From an uncultured Ectothiorhodospiraceae bacterium (GTDB taxonomy: Bacteria; Pseudomonadota; Gammaproteobacteria; JAABTG01), in NCBI GenBank assembly GCA_937867305.1, contig CALMKJ010000131.1, forward strand, positions 1 through 64,000: a stretch of DNA of 64,000 bases, written 5' to 3'. Each line of letters begins with the position of its first letter. Position 1 is the first letter of the stretch. Below, piece after piece: positions 9,501 to 17,739 of the stretch. The notes beneath the pieces were generated by a model. That model searched no databases. It was not told the DNA's origin and saw nothing but the letters and a program-made list of their open reading frames with translations. The translations under genes and the position numbers were made by a program.

Positions 9501-10614
9501 CGCGTCCGAGGGTCACAACCACTACTCGCTGGGCGGGTACCAGCACCTCGCGAACTCGTGGGGCTACGACCAGGGCGGGGGCGCCTGCTACAACTTCGGG
9601 CTCCGCTCCAAGTGGCGCAACGACGACGCGGCGGCCGTGGGCAGCCCGGACGTGCACACCGACGGCGACGTGTACGTGAACTGGCACGCCAACGGCACCG
9701 ACGGGTCCGGGAACGTGACCGGCTACAAGCAGTGCCAGTGGACCCTGGGTGGTCCGGCCGGTGTTCCGGCGAACTACTCCCAGTGGACTGTTCCTGTTCC
9801 CGCGACGGCGGCGTTCGAGCTGGCCGCGGACCCGGTGGGCAACAACTGGCTGCGGCAGCGTTCGAGCGTCACGCTGTGGACCGCTCCCCCGCCGGTCTCG
9901 TACCTGTCGGACGCGCCGTTCTGCAACCCCGGCGTGGACGGTTGGCGGCTGGGCGGCCAGTGGCGGGCCACCAACGGCTACAAGGACTCGACCGGCACGA
10001 ACCAGACCGAGTACGCGTCGGCGTACCAGTTCTACTACTGGTACGGGGCGACCGCTACCGCCGAGAACGAAGACGGCGTCCCGTTCTTCGCCGGGCTCGC
10101 GCAGGCGGGCACCAACTACGTGCCGAACCCGGCGGGCGCGACCTGGGGTGAACCGAACGGGTACCGGTTCAACACCACGTACAGCGTCGGCAACGACGGC
10201 AACCCGGGGACGCCGGACATCGGGTGGGACCTGCAGGAGTTCATGATCGGCAACGGCGACCCGTACTACACGGTCCCGGCCAAGAGGACCATGACCGGGA
10301 TCTTTGCGGTCCGGTCGTTCCAGGGTCCCGGATTCATCGCCAGCCTGGAAGCCGGGACCGGGTGGGAGAATCCCGGGAACGCCCGGAGCTGGAACCGCAC
10401 CGGGTTCCGGTGGCCGGTCGACGGGGCGCTGAGCTGCACTCGTGCGACGTACGACTGGAACGTGTTCGCGACCGGGTCGGAGTCGTGGCGCAGCCCGGAC
10501 GGCGGCGTGTACGTGAGCCGTCGCGGCGGCCCGGGCGAGCCGTGGCGCAACGCCACCCCGAAGCTGTTCCCGTCGCACGTGCCCAGCTACATGTCCTGGA
10601 ACGGGGTCTACTGA
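6511..10614 (+). CDS. Giant pilin-like tip adhesin with Ig-like repeats
   Basis: The protein has 1,367 residues. The ATG at 6511 has GGAAGGA at the right distance; an ATG at 6481 (ATGA overlap) is the alternative. NERG followed by ESVVAVMIGALIGSIVIGGF is a pilin-like signal and helix without Glu5. Three repeats with the signature A-x-D-D...V-x-V-x-x-N-D (about residues 205-320, 318-455, 455-545) match bacterial Ig-like/cadherin-like (Big_9/VCBS-type) domains of surface adhesins. A module around 548-680 follows, then about 680 residues rich in Trp, Tyr, Gly and Asn with no family I recognise. I infer a pilus-tip adhesin, perhaps for recipient-cell contact. Confidence 0.75.
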   Translation: MQTTPRHPWARNERGESVVAVMIGALIGSIVIGGFFTFWLRTNDSGTQVADHAAQQSAGVESLNRISRDVRAAHVVLNAGRGELVLQKKNADQTLTRTYYRVAGEGNDGTLESLTLNNLPSSTGFDADAAWESDKVIARKVNTDNTRFGYKDKDGATLDPDDDIESDVKLVTTDFDAHAGTTGRVALRSAAALDAAEGDTVNPGDRSDPAAHDDAVQVRKGGSTVTVNVISNDECPAGSGAGTCNPGQVTVAQTATALPTGLTVTPNGVGGFTVSVTSSYAGADASSATETFGYILADAEGDTDSATVTVTINPPPRAPDATDNSLAQRVGSTETTNVLGNDQCDNGSGVLVLGCPSPADPIVSIVRVVAKGPDNTWGTADDINNPTGLTVTVNGSDAVVTTLDESYGGTGVKTVGADDVRIFYRLVDGHNPTLDGNDSNTTAGDDAVFTVYPGPAARDDIATVQADVGGVASILANDRMNTGTTLTWVTALPSWVTADASGNVTLDPDDGQVGTHTFTYRVTDPRGGWANQTDTATFTVTVTAGPPVVTVTAGAYNYRSNRVSISGGNGAYKLYRATGVNASGQPTGTVVKVCDSTDSDPGNDCANPFNDTTVGLGSTWVYAAYDSRTPNPEAAAPSKARRYATGTVLQFPDDPTMYGIGSDTDENTTVDQWGVASLRWTLPTGATRLGLKTYLSFDFFGPFLRAPQDVGVWSMSPSSGANPCPSGWSDCLRLGGYQAGTEQIFQPYSLNECTLVPGSPVAVKVSGGVSYCPSPALTATIPAYSNTTAGKANHTDGDSSATGAEAVRTYQAPAAPATFTVGNGTADACRDVADSDTNGVYNCDNNSATARLLVDGDVVGSNGDGERSCSWATYNTCYGQVLRNGSVLQNGLQNTASGWSIVPSASTVFAGAYGATETLVGRSCNPGGCGAGVTHTVNSYPKRVSISVTQDNGNQYRSWWSQEARPNQNAALGHACWDTNSSDCFTDEAATATFTWTASEGHNHYSLGGYQHLANSWGYDQGGGACYNFGLRSKWRNDDAAAVGSPDVHTDGDVYVNWHANGTDGSGNVTGYKQCQWTLGGPAGVPANYSQWTVPVPATAAFELAADPVGNNWLRQRSSVTLWTAPPPVSYLSDAPFCNPGVDGWRLGGQWRATNGYKDSTGTNQTEYASAYQFYYWYGATATAENEDGVPFFAGLAQAGTNYVPNPAGATWGEPNGYRFNTTYSVGNDGNPGTPDIGWDLQEFMIGNGDPYYTVPAKRTMTGIFAVRSFQGPGFIASLEAGTGWENPGNARSWNRTGFRWPVDGALSCTRATYDWNVFATGSESWRSPDGGVYVSRRGGPGEPWRNATPKLFPSHVPSYMSWNGVY

Positions 10615-11393
10615 CGGCTGATCTTGGCCCCTCGCGACTTGGAACCGGCCCAGTCCTGGTACTTCTCGGTGACCGCGCGGATCTTGACCGACTTGCCGCG
10701 GCGGGCCGGGGTCGCGAACGTGATCTGGGCGAGGCCGTCCTTGTCGGTGGTGCCAGCAGAGCCAGGGATGGGGCGCCACTTGCCAGCACGCCGTGCCTGG
10801 ATGAACACCTTGCGTCCGGGTGCGGTGAGGACGCCGCCGCCGGGTGCGTCCATGGTCACCGTGACCTGCACAGTGGTCTTCTTCCACGTCGTCTGCGGTG
10901 CCGACAACGCGGTCATCGAAGTCCCTTGACGCACCGTGAACGGCACCTGATGCGTGGTGACTTGCGGGACCTTCCCGGGCCCGTACGTGGTGACGGTGAA
11001 CGTGTAGACGTAGTCGCCGTACGGCGCAGTGTCGGTGTTCAGGCTGTAGAACAGGGTGCCAACTGGCGGGAACGTGATCGCGTAGCCGCCGATCAGCTCG
11101 GACGATGAGTAGTGCAGCACCCCGCACCCGGAGTACCCCTTCGGGCCAGTGCAGGAGCCTTCGATCCGCCAGTCGTCCGGGTACGCCGGGTTCGGGGCCA
11201 CCTGGTAGCGGAAGTAGTCACGACCCATGCGGTCGCGCAGCAGCGCGTACTCGTCAACCTCGAACTTCGTCACCGTCGGCAGCTCAGTCGCCGCGGCCCC
11301 GTCAGACGGGCTGTAAGCCGCCACCTGCCCCTGCACCGGCAGAACCGCCAGCATCCCGAGCAGCACAGCAGTAATCACGCCTCGCAAGGTCAT
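10608..11393 (-). CDS. Exported protein with Ig-like C-terminal domain
   Basis: The protein has 261 residues. A signal peptide (TLRGVITAVLLGMLAVLPV, then QGQVAA) precedes a mature region with Cys-GPKGYSGC and a C-terminal segment (VTMDAPGGGVL, KVFIQARRAGKWRPI, GLAQITF, VKIRAV) typical of bacterial Ig-like domains. It converges on the adhesin gene with a 7-bp overlap. GGAGG lies before the ATG, and a TCGCACAC box (one mismatch to class B) lies about 50 nt upstream. The role is unknown; probably surface or secreted. Confidence 0.6.
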   Translation of the reverse strand: MTLRGVITAVLLGMLAVLPVQGQVAAYSPSDGAAATELPTVTKFEVDEYALLRDRMGRDYFRYQVAPNPAYPDDWRIEGSCTGPKGYSGCGVLHYSSSELIGGYAITFPPVGTLFYSLNTDTAPYGDYVYTFTVTTYGPGKVPQVTTHQVPFTVRQGTSMTALSAPQTTWKKTTVQVTVTMDAPGGGVLTAPGRKVFIQARRAGKWRPIPGSAGTTDKDGLAQITFATPARRGKSVKIRAVTEKYQDWAGSKSRGAKISRQ

Positions 11394-11504
11394 TCGTCAG
11401 CCTCCGTACGCCCCCTCACGGGGCTCGTGGGTCGCAAGTGTGTGCGAAACACACGCTAGCGCCACGGCACAGCAGGCGAGTCCGATAACCCCGAAACGAT
11501 ACGG

Positions 11505-12812
11505 CTAAGGCTTCGGGGCTTCGGCGTACGTCGGCGACTCCCGTTCGATCTCCGGGGTCGGCACCCGCGTCGACTCGTCGTCGTACGGATCCGGGTAGTC
11601 CGACTGCTTCACGTCATCCGGTGAGTCGGCCGTCGGTGTCGGGGTCGCATCCAGCGACGGCTGGACCGGCAGCTTGTCGTCACCGGACTGTGCATCCGTC
11701 GACGCACCCACCTGCGGTTCCGTCGTCATCGTGCCCCCGACGAGCCACGACGCGAACATGTCGAACGGGGCGTCGAAGTGCGACACCAGGCCACCGGACA
11801 CCGCGGCCCGGAACCCCAGGTCGGTCACCAGGATGAAGTCCGTCCCGTCCGGCACCCCCGACGGCGCCAACGCGGACGCCCCCAAGTCGTTCTTCGCCGT
11901 ACGGTCCAGCTCAGGGGTGTCGACCCCGTCCAACGTGAACAGCACATGGTCGGTCAGCAGACCCTGGTCGGAGACATACGGCTTCAACGCCGCCGCCGCC
12001 TTCTCCGAGTCCACCTGGTCGGCGTCCCACCCGGTCAGCGTCCCGACCCAACGGCCCGGGTCACGGGTCACCGCCTGCCAGGAGGCGCCCGCGAACCCCA
12101 GGTGCTTCCAGAACGCCCGGTACCCGGACGGCAGCAACGCGTCCGGTGCCTCCAACGCGACCCGGTTGCGGTAGTCGACCGACCAGAAACCAGTCGTCTG
12201 CTTCACGTCCGCGATCCTCGCCAACCGTTGCGGGAACGGCTCCCGGTACTGGTTGAGGGTCGAAGGAACGATGGAGACGACGTTGCCGCGGACCACCGGC
12301 ATGACGGCCATCCCGGTCGGCAGCGAGTTCATCCATTCGACCGCGGCCTCTTCGTCAGGGAACGCCAGGTGCACCGCCGGGTAGACGTGCACGCCGGTCG
12401 CGTCCAACTGCCGCACCGACCGCGCCCAGGTGACCGCGTACCAGTTCACGTTCTTCGGGGCCGGCACCCGGTACAGGAACAGGTCGGCAGCGTACGACGT
12501 CGCAACGTCCCACCACTCCTCGCCGGGCGGGGTCACCATGATGCTGACCGCGTTGCGGGCCGACTTCTCCGGCAGGAGCTTGTCGGTGAGCCCTGTGGCG
12601 ATGTTCTGGGCCTGCTCCGCTTCATCGCGTTCGGCGTCGCTGACCGCGTTGTCGCCGTCCAGGTCGCCGGCCACCGTCACCGTCAACGGGCCGGGGCCCG
12701 CAGGGTCGTTGCCGACCTTGTCGTCGCCGCTGCCGTAGAACGTGACGACCGCGAGCATCGCGACCGCGCAGGTTGCGGCGCCCGCGGTCGTGAGCCGTCG
12801 TCGTCGAGTCAT
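11505..12812 (-). CDS. Exported protein of unknown function with acidic Pro-rich tail
   Basis: The protein has 435 residues. RRRR, then a hydrophobic segment (about 8-27), makes it a signal peptide or single-pass anchor. Residues 30-350 form a folded-looking domain I do not recognise. The last 70 residues are acidic and Pro/Thr-rich, ending in PTPEIERESPTYAEAPKP. A truncated copy of this tail is found at 51422-51499. The ATG overlaps the stop of a small upstream frame (ATGA). Confidence 0.6.
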   Translation of the reverse strand: MTRRRRLTTAGAATCAVAMLAVVTFYGSGDDKVGNDPAGPGPLTVTVAGDLDGDNAVSDAERDEAEQAQNIATGLTDKLLPEKSARNAVSIMVTPPGEEWWDVATSYAADLFLYRVPAPKNVNWYAVTWARSVRQLDATGVHVYPAVHLAFPDEEAAVEWMNSLPTGMAVMPVVRGNVVSIVPSTLNQYREPFPQRLARIADVKQTTGFWSVDYRNRVALEAPDALLPSGYRAFWKHLGFAGASWQAVTRDPGRWVGTLTGWDADQVDSEKAAAALKPYVSDQGLLTDHVLFTLDGVDTPELDRTAKNDLGASALAPSGVPDGTDFILVTDLGFRAAVSGGLVSHFDAPFDMFASWLVGGTMTTEPQVGASTDAQSGDDKLPVQPSLDATPTPTADSPDDVKQSDYPDPYDDESTRVPTPEIERESPTYAEAPKP

Positions 12813-12925
12813 CGGGGTAGCGAGCGGCGGAAACCTGGCCGTTCAGGGCCGGGAGGAGCCGCGTCACCACGTTCGCGCGCGGAGCGCGAGACACCATGGA
12901 GGACACGGACCGCTCGTCCTTTCAC
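12809..12925 (-). CDS. Possible 38-residue leader peptide
   Basis: A GTG at 12925 lies 6 nt after a TGGCACAG box, close to the geometry of other class C leaderless starts. The frame encodes a basic peptide (MKGRAVRVLHGVSRS...) and ends in an ATGA overlap with the exported protein. It may be a small coupled leader gene or a chance frame. Confidence 0.3.
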   Translation of the reverse strand: MKGRAVRVLHGVSRSARERGDAAPPGPERPGFRRSLPR

Positions 12926-12931
12926 GATGCC

Positions 12932-12939
12932 CTGTGCCA
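12932..12939 (-). promoter_or_regulatory. Class C core TGGCACAG
   Basis: It precedes the 38-residue frame and the exported protein gene. The upstream hexamer is poor (CCTCCT). Confidence 0.4.
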
Positions 12940-13001
12940 CCAGGCCGACACCAGGAGGCCCGTCTTCGCGACAGCAGCCACTAGTTGCCGACACCGGTAG
13001 G

Positions 13002-13029
13002 TCATAGTGTATGATCGTGTCTATGACAC
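13002..13029 (+). repeat. GTCATAG/CTATGAC inverted repeat at the TnpB start
   Basis: GTCATAG and CTATGAC flank 13 nt and include the start of the TnpB gene. Subterminal hairpins of this kind mark ends of IS200/IS605-type elements; it may be the left end. Confidence 0.4.
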
Positions 13030-14357
13030 GACTGGTGAAGCGGGCTTACAAGTTCCGCTTCTACCCCGACGCCGAGCAAGAGGCACTCCTTGCGCGCACG
13101 TTCGGATGCACCAGGTTCGTGTACAACCGGGCGCTGGCCGCCCGCACCGCCGCCTGGAAAGACGAACACCGACGGATCTCCTACGTCGAGACCTCGGCCC
13201 TGCTCACCGAATGGAAACGCGACCCCGACCTGGACTGGCTCAACGAGGTGTCCTCGGTGCCGTTGCAGCAGGCCCTGCGCCACCTCAACACCGCGTTCAT
13301 GAACTTCTGGGACAAACGAGCCGCCTACCCCACCTTCAAGGCCAAGCGCCGGTCCCGTGATTCGGCCGAGTTCACCTACCGGGCGTTCTCCTACACCCGC
13401 GACCCGGCCGGTGACCCGGTCCTCAAACTCGCCAAGACCACCCGCCCGCTCGACGTGGTCTGGCACCGGGCCGTGCCCGCCGACACCACCCCGTCCACGG
13501 TCACCGTGACCCGTGACCCGGCCGGCCGCTGGTTCGCGTCCCTGCTCTTCGACGCCCCCGTCGACCCGATGCCCGCCCCAGCCGGCGCCTCACCGGGCCG
13601 GGTGGCCGGAGTGGACATGGGACAAGTCGACACGATCACCGTGTCCACCGAACACACCGACGGAACCATCGCCACCGCCAAGACCCCCGGCCTGATGCCG
13701 AGGCAGACGTTGGAAGACAAGCTCGCCCGAGCACAACGCCGCATGGCCCGCACACAGAAAGGCTCGAAGAACCGCGCCAAGGCCGCCCGCACAGTGGCCC
13801 GACTGCACGCCAAGATCGCCGACAGGCGACGCGACCACCTGCACAAGACCAGCTACCGGCTCGTTCGTGACAACCAAGCGATCGGACTCGAAGACCTGGA
13901 CGTGCGGGGAATGACACGCACCGGCCGAGGAACCGTGGAGAACCCCGGCACGAACGTGGCACGAACAGCAGCCCGCAACCGACGCAACCTCGGCGTCGGC
14001 TACCGGGAACTGCGCACCATGATCGAGTACAAAGCCGACTGGCACGACGTCGACATCGTCCACGTCGACCGGTTCTACCCCTCCACCCGGATGTGCTCGA
14101 CCAACGGATGCGGCCACATCACCGGCCCCATCCCCACCAAGGTCAGGTCCTGGACCTGCCCGCACTGCCACACCCTCCACGACCGCGACATCAACGCGGC
14201 CACCAACATCAGAGCCGCGGCTACCGCGGTGCTCGCCTGCGGAGACGGAGTCAGGCTCCGAGGAGGACAACCCTCCCGGAGAACACACCCCGCCGATGAA
14301 ACAGGAAACTTGGGACCGCGAGGCCCCAAGCCCGACCCTTCAGGGCCGGGTAGTTGA
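13023..14357 (+). CDS. tnpB: TnpB RNA-guided nuclease (IS200/IS605-type), orphan
   Basis: The protein has 444 residues from ATG 13023; 13011 is an alternative. The RuvC-like core is complete: Asp198 in GVDMGQ, Glu290 in GLEDL and Asp389 in HDRDINAATN. The zinc ribbon has Cys358, Cys363, Cys379 and Cys382. The N-terminal segment (YKFRFYP...) is typical of TnpB. No tnpA transposase gene is adjacent, so it cannot move alone. TnpB proteins use an RNA read from their own 3' end to cut target DNA and keep the element in place. It sits between two - strand genes. Confidence 0.9.
   Translation: MTRLVKRAYKFRFYPDAEQEALLARTFGCTRFVYNRALAARTAAWKDEHRRISYVETSALLTEWKRDPDLDWLNEVSSVPLQQALRHLNTAFMNFWDKRAAYPTFKAKRRSRDSAEFTYRAFSYTRDPAGDPVLKLAKTTRPLDVVWHRAVPADTTPSTVTVTRDPAGRWFASLLFDAPVDPMPAPAGASPGRVAGVDMGQVDTITVSTEHTDGTIATAKTPGLMPRQTLEDKLARAQRRMARTQKGSKNRAKAARTVARLHAKIADRRRDHLHKTSYRLVRDNQAIGLEDLDVRGMTRTGRGTVENPGTNVARTAARNRRNLGVGYRELRTMIEYKADWHDVDIVHVDRFYPSTRMCSTNGCGHITGPIPTKVRSWTCPHCHTLHDRDINAATNIRAAATAVLACGDGVRLRGGQPSRRTHPADETGNLGPRGPKPDPSGPGS
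14290..14357 (+). ncRNA. Candidate omega (right-end) RNA scaffold of TnpB
   Basis: The 3' end of the tnpB gene contains two consecutive hairpins: CTTGGG...CCCAAG and CCCGACCC-TTCA-GGGCCGGG. Guide RNAs of TnpB are made from exactly this part of such elements. The guide would be the sequence after the right end. Exact ends are not visible. Confidence 0.45.
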
Positions 14358-14359
14358 CC

Positions 14360-14905
14360 TCAGGCGTCGCCGTGCACGTAGAGGTTGATGATGCCCAGGC
14401 CCGCCAACGACTGCAGGAAGATCGCCTCGTCGGACGGGTCGATCCACATCACGTTGCCGGCCGGGGGCGCATGGGTGCTGTACGGGGCGTAGTCGGTCGT
14501 CAGCACGACCAGCGGCACCGGGTGCTCCCACTTGTCGATGTTCAGCACCGGGATGGTCCGGTCCCCCAGCAGCGCCGTCAGCGTCGCCTCAGACTCGTTC
14601 TCCGGGTTGAAGTTCCCTTCGGCGGTCGCGTCCGCGCACAGCATCGCCTGCACCATCGAACAGACCAGCACAGCCTGCTCGACCCGGGAGACCAGCGCCT
14701 GGTCGTCGCCTTCCTCGTCGTCAGGGATCTCGTCGTACCCTTCGATCAGGTGTCCGAGGAGGACGGTCGGCGAGTCCGCCAGAATCGTCTGCGGGCCACG
14801 GGTCAGCGCGTACTTCCACGGTGTCCCGTCAGCGTGCGCATGTTCGGGTCCGGGTACGCCGTCCACGGTGAGGGAGTCGGGCTCCGGGTAGTCGACGTCG
14901 GTCAT
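14360..14905 (-). CDS. Conserved-looking acidic protein, unknown function
   Basis: The protein has 181 residues with ATG preceded by AAGAGAG. It is soluble and acidic, with no motif I recognise. The C-terminal half alternates hydrophobic strands and helices (VLNIDKWEHPVPLVVLTTDY, SLAGLGIINLYV), similar in feel to SseB-like small alpha/beta proteins. It converges on tnpB with 2 nt between stops, so the TnpB element probably inserted just downstream. Confidence 0.55.
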   Translation of the reverse strand: MTDVDYPEPDSLTVDGVPGPEHAHADGTPWKYALTRGPQTILADSPTVLLGHLIEGYDEIPDDEEGDDQALVSRVEQAVLVCSMVQAMLCADATAEGNFNPENESEATLTALLGDRTIPVLNIDKWEHPVPLVVLTTDYAPYSTHAPPAGNVMWIDPSDEAIFLQSLAGLGIINLYVHGDA

Positions 14906-14983
14906 GTCGTGCTCTCTTCTGGTCGGTACTGCGGGGGCATGCAAGGGCGTTGCGACCGATCTGTTGCACGGTCACGCTTGTCC

Positions 14984-14991
14984 TGTGCCTG
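14984..14991 (-). promoter_or_regulatory. Class C-like box AGGCACAG
   Basis: One mismatch to TGGCACAG, about 80 nt ahead of the ATG at 14905. Weak. Confidence 0.25.
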
Positions 14992-15033
14992 CCCAACCTG
15001 GTCAGCGGCAGAGTGGCGACACGCGGGCGCAGC

Positions 15034-16119
15034 TCACCGGCCGCGGCGGCGCCGCAGAATCCGGTCAGCCAAACTCCGGGCCGCCTCGTCGTGCACCCGG
15101 TTCGAGGACCGGATCTCCTGCGACGGGGCCGCGTGGCCGGTCGGGCACCGGTGCGGACGAGCTGACGGGTACACCCGGTGGCAGGAGCCGCATTCGGTCA
15201 CGTCGACCTGCGGTGCCTTCGTCGGGTGACCCTTCTGGGTCTTCACCAGCTCGTTGTAGACCCGGCCCGGGCTCGTCGACGTCGCGATCTGCTCGAACAC
15301 GCTCTTGGGCACCGAGTAGCCGTACACGCGACCCGTCAGCGTCTTCATCGTCATCATGCCTTCGACGTCGGAGTAGTTGACCCCGGCCATCCACTGCGAA
15401 CGCAGGTTCGGGCTCATCTCGACGCCTTCGGCGGCCATGTTGTCACGGGCACGGGCCGCCAAACCACCCGTGTACGACGGGACCATCGTGGGCCTGCGCG
15501 CCTCCAGCATGGCCTGGACGCCGGCGGCCGCCATCGCAGCCTTCTCGCCGCCCACACCGAGCGGCGTGACCGCCCACAGCCCGTTCACGCCTTTCGTGAT
15601 CCGCATCTCCATCTCGACCGGGCGGCCCTGGTCGTCGGTCGCGTTCACCGTCATGTCGAGGGTCCGGGTGTTCATCTCCGCCATGTCGCGCAGGATCGAC
15701 GTCTTCGAGCCGCCGAGACGGAACGTCCACCCGTCGACCTCGTAGGACTTGCGGTACGTACGACGCAGACCGGTGACCGAACGGCCTGGCAACTGGCCCG
15801 GGGATGAGTCGACGCGCGCTTTGGGGACCTGGGTGTCACCGCCGTGACCGGCGACGATGAACCGCTGCGCCCAGTCCTCCTCGATCCGGTCGCGGGACGA
15901 AGCCGGGGTGAGGGCCACCAGGGCGGTCGGCGGGGCGTACCCGAGGTTCACCAGGGCCTCATGCCGGGCCAGGTCGCCTTCCATCCGTGCCGCGTACGTC
16001 AACTGGTCCTCGGACAGGTCGATCAGGGTCGCCTCGCCGCGCAACTGGACGCCGAACTCGCCGTTGGCCTGGCGGTACGCCTCACGTGCCTGCTTCGCAG
16101 CATCCGAAATGGGTTTCAT
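15034..16119 (-). CDS. Tagged protein with C-terminal zinc ribbon, unknown function
   Basis: The protein has 361 residues. The ATG at 16119 is fixed by a class B signal exactly 9 nt upstream. Residues 18-35 (ANGEFGVQL then RGEATLIDL) fit the N-terminal segment shared with the metalloprotease, the sigma-like protein, Fic and two others. The middle is helix-rich. Near the C-terminus, CGSC...CPTGH could bind zinc. No catalytic motif is evident. It is the last gene of a - strand run beginning with the metalloprotease. A translocated or injected factor is one possibility; this is inference. Confidence 0.6.
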   Translation of the reverse strand: MKPISDAAKQAREAYRQANGEFGVQLRGEATLIDLSEDQLTYAARMEGDLARHEALVNLGYAPPTALVALTPASSRDRIEEDWAQRFIVAGHGGDTQVPKARVDSSPGQLPGRSVTGLRRTYRKSYEVDGWTFRLGGSKTSILRDMAEMNTRTLDMTVNATDDQGRPVEMEMRITKGVNGLWAVTPLGVGGEKAAMAAAGVQAMLEARRPTMVPSYTGGLAARARDNMAAEGVEMSPNLRSQWMAGVNYSDVEGMMTMKTLTGRVYGYSVPKSVFEQIATSTSPGRVYNELVKTQKGHPTKAPQVDVTECGSCHRVYPSARPHRCPTGHAAPSQEIRSSNRVHDEAARSLADRILRRRRGR

Positions 16120-16128
16120 GCCCCGTCG

Positions 16129-16154
16129 GTGTGCGGGGCGCACACGAAGTGATC
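16129..16154 (-). promoter_or_regulatory. Class B promoter-like signal (GATCAC-N12-CCGCACAC)
   Basis: CCGCACAC (16129-16136) lies 9 nt before the ATG at 16119. GATCAC is 12 nt upstream and overlaps the end of the methyltransferase gene. Confidence 0.65.
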
Positions 16155-17739
16155 ACCGGCGGCTGCGGCGCATCCTCCGGTCCCGCAACGACACCCACGC
16201 GTCCCGGCACCGGGCCACCAGTTCCGGGTCGAGGCCCGCCTGCTTGACCAGAACCTCGTGGTCGACCAGGTCGAGCGCTTTCACCGTGTCGCCGGCACGC
16301 AAGAGCCGGTCCACGTCCCCGATGAGCTCCCCGGTGGCCCATGACGGTGACGGGATCGGTAACGACTCGACTTCGCGAGGCACCATGTTGAGTACCCCGC
16401 CTCCGTAGCTGCGACCGGACACCTCAGCGAACGCGAACGTGACGCTGTTGTAGAACACGGCTGCGAACCCGACCGGGTTCACCCCGATGTTCGCGCGGAC
16501 CCGCAAGATCGTCGACGTGACCGTCGCCCCAGCCGTGTTCGCCACGAACCTGGGTGCCAGGTGGGTGTGCACCGCCAAGAACAGGTCGGGCACCCACAAC
16601 GACGGGGTGGACCACCACGGGTCACGGATCGAGCACTTGAACCGTCGGTGCACCCCCGCCGTCTCCCCCGCGGCCACGTGCGCAGCCAACGCCGGGTCGG
16701 TCAGCTCGCCGGGCGCGTTCAGCAGCCAGGTGCGGTGCGGAAGACCCAGGTCACGGTCACGGGCCTCCTTGTCGTACACCAGGCCCGTCAACTGGGCGCT
16801 GCGGCCCACCAACGGCACACAGTGCTCACGCACCCCCGCCGCGGCAGCGGCGGCGTCAGAGAACGTGAAGAAGTCGTTGCACCCGGTCAGGATCCCGGCC
16901 TCCACAGCCCCGAAGTCACGGAACCGGTTCATCCGGGGCGTGGCCTCCACGTCCCGCAGCGCCTCCACCTGCGTCGGTTCCAAGAAGTGCCGGGTCCACT
17001 TCTCGTGCTCGTGCAACACGACCGGTGCCGGCGCAGTGTCCAGCACCAGGCCGTCGAGACCGTCCGTGTCGTCCAGGCGAACCGTTCGGACCCGGGCAGG
17101 GCCGTCGCCGCGGACCCCGCAGAACACGACCACTTCGACGAGTGCCCCGTCGAACACGAGCCGCTCGAACGCGACCAGCGTGATTTCGGTGAACGAACGG
17201 ACCAGGAAGTCCCGCAACGGTGCCGCGTACCCGACCTGCAACAGCTCAGCCGGCAACACCAACCCGACCCGGCCACCGGGCCTGGTCACCGCGGTCGACG
17301 CCACCACGAACGGCACCCACGCGTTCGTGAGCTTGTTCGGGTCCAACCCGTGTACGCGCATCAGGTCCAGCGCCGGTTCCCGCTGGACCGGCGGCCAGTT
17401 CCCGAACGAGATGTACGGCGGGTTACCCGCCACCCCGTCCCAGACCTGGTGACCGTTCCCGGCCAACCAGTCGAACAGGCTCGTCGCGTCCACGGGGGCG
17501 AACACCCGGGCTTTCGCCGCTTCGATCTCGACGAGCTCGACACCATGGGCCTGGTCGGTGTGGGCGGCCAGATGCCGCAGGATCCGCCCGTCACCGCACG
17601 AAGGTTCCAACAGCCGCGGGCCGGCGCCGGCAACCCACCTGGCCACGAACTCGGCCAACGGTTCCGGGGTGTAGTAGCCGCCCCTGACCTTGTCGGCAGA
17701 GGCGTCGGCACGGAGCGTGAACGACCTCGTTGCGGTCAC
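16153..17739 (-). CDS. N6-adenine class DNA methyltransferase
   Basis: The protein has 528 residues with a GTG start overlapping the upstream stop (GTGA). GGYYTP (about residues 20-25) is motif X, LEPSCGDG (44-51) the SAM-binding motif I, and NPPY (106-109) the catalytic motif IV, in the order found in gamma-class adenine methyltransferases of TaqI/type IIG form. The C-terminal 250 residues would be the target recognition part. No restriction subunit is adjacent, so it is probably a solitary enzyme that masks the element's DNA from host restriction, although a fused or distant nuclease cannot be ruled out. Confidence 0.88.
   Translation of the reverse strand: MTATRSFTLRADASADKVRGGYYTPEPLAEFVARWVAGAGPRLLEPSCGDGRILRHLAAHTDQAHGVELVEIEAAKARVFAPVDATSLFDWLAGNGHQVWDGVAGNPPYISFGNWPPVQREPALDLMRVHGLDPNKLTNAWVPFVVASTAVTRPGGRVGLVLPAELLQVGYAAPLRDFLVRSFTEITLVAFERLVFDGALVEVVVFCGVRGDGPARVRTVRLDDTDGLDGLVLDTAPAPVVLHEHEKWTRHFLEPTQVEALRDVEATPRMNRFRDFGAVEAGILTGCNDFFTFSDAAAAAAGVREHCVPLVGRSAQLTGLVYDKEARDRDLGLPHRTWLLNAPGELTDPALAAHVAAGETAGVHRRFKCSIRDPWWSTPSLWVPDLFLAVHTHLAPRFVANTAGATVTSTILRVRANIGVNPVGFAAVFYNSVTFAFAEVSGRSYGGGVLNMVPREVESLPIPSPSWATGELIGDVDRLLRAGDTVKALDLVDHEVLVKQAGLDPELVARCRDAWVSLRDRRMRRSRR

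Noticed and set aside
6436-11127. 1,563-codon open frame on the minus strand
   Set aside because: It lies antisense to the adhesin gene, whose pilin signal and Ig-like repeats are clear. Its Arg/Val/His-rich product is a GC-codon mirror of that gene.
14920-15030. Short frame with GTG after the AGGCACAG box at 14984
   Set aside because: The box has a mismatch and the frame overlaps the next gene out of frame without any motif.
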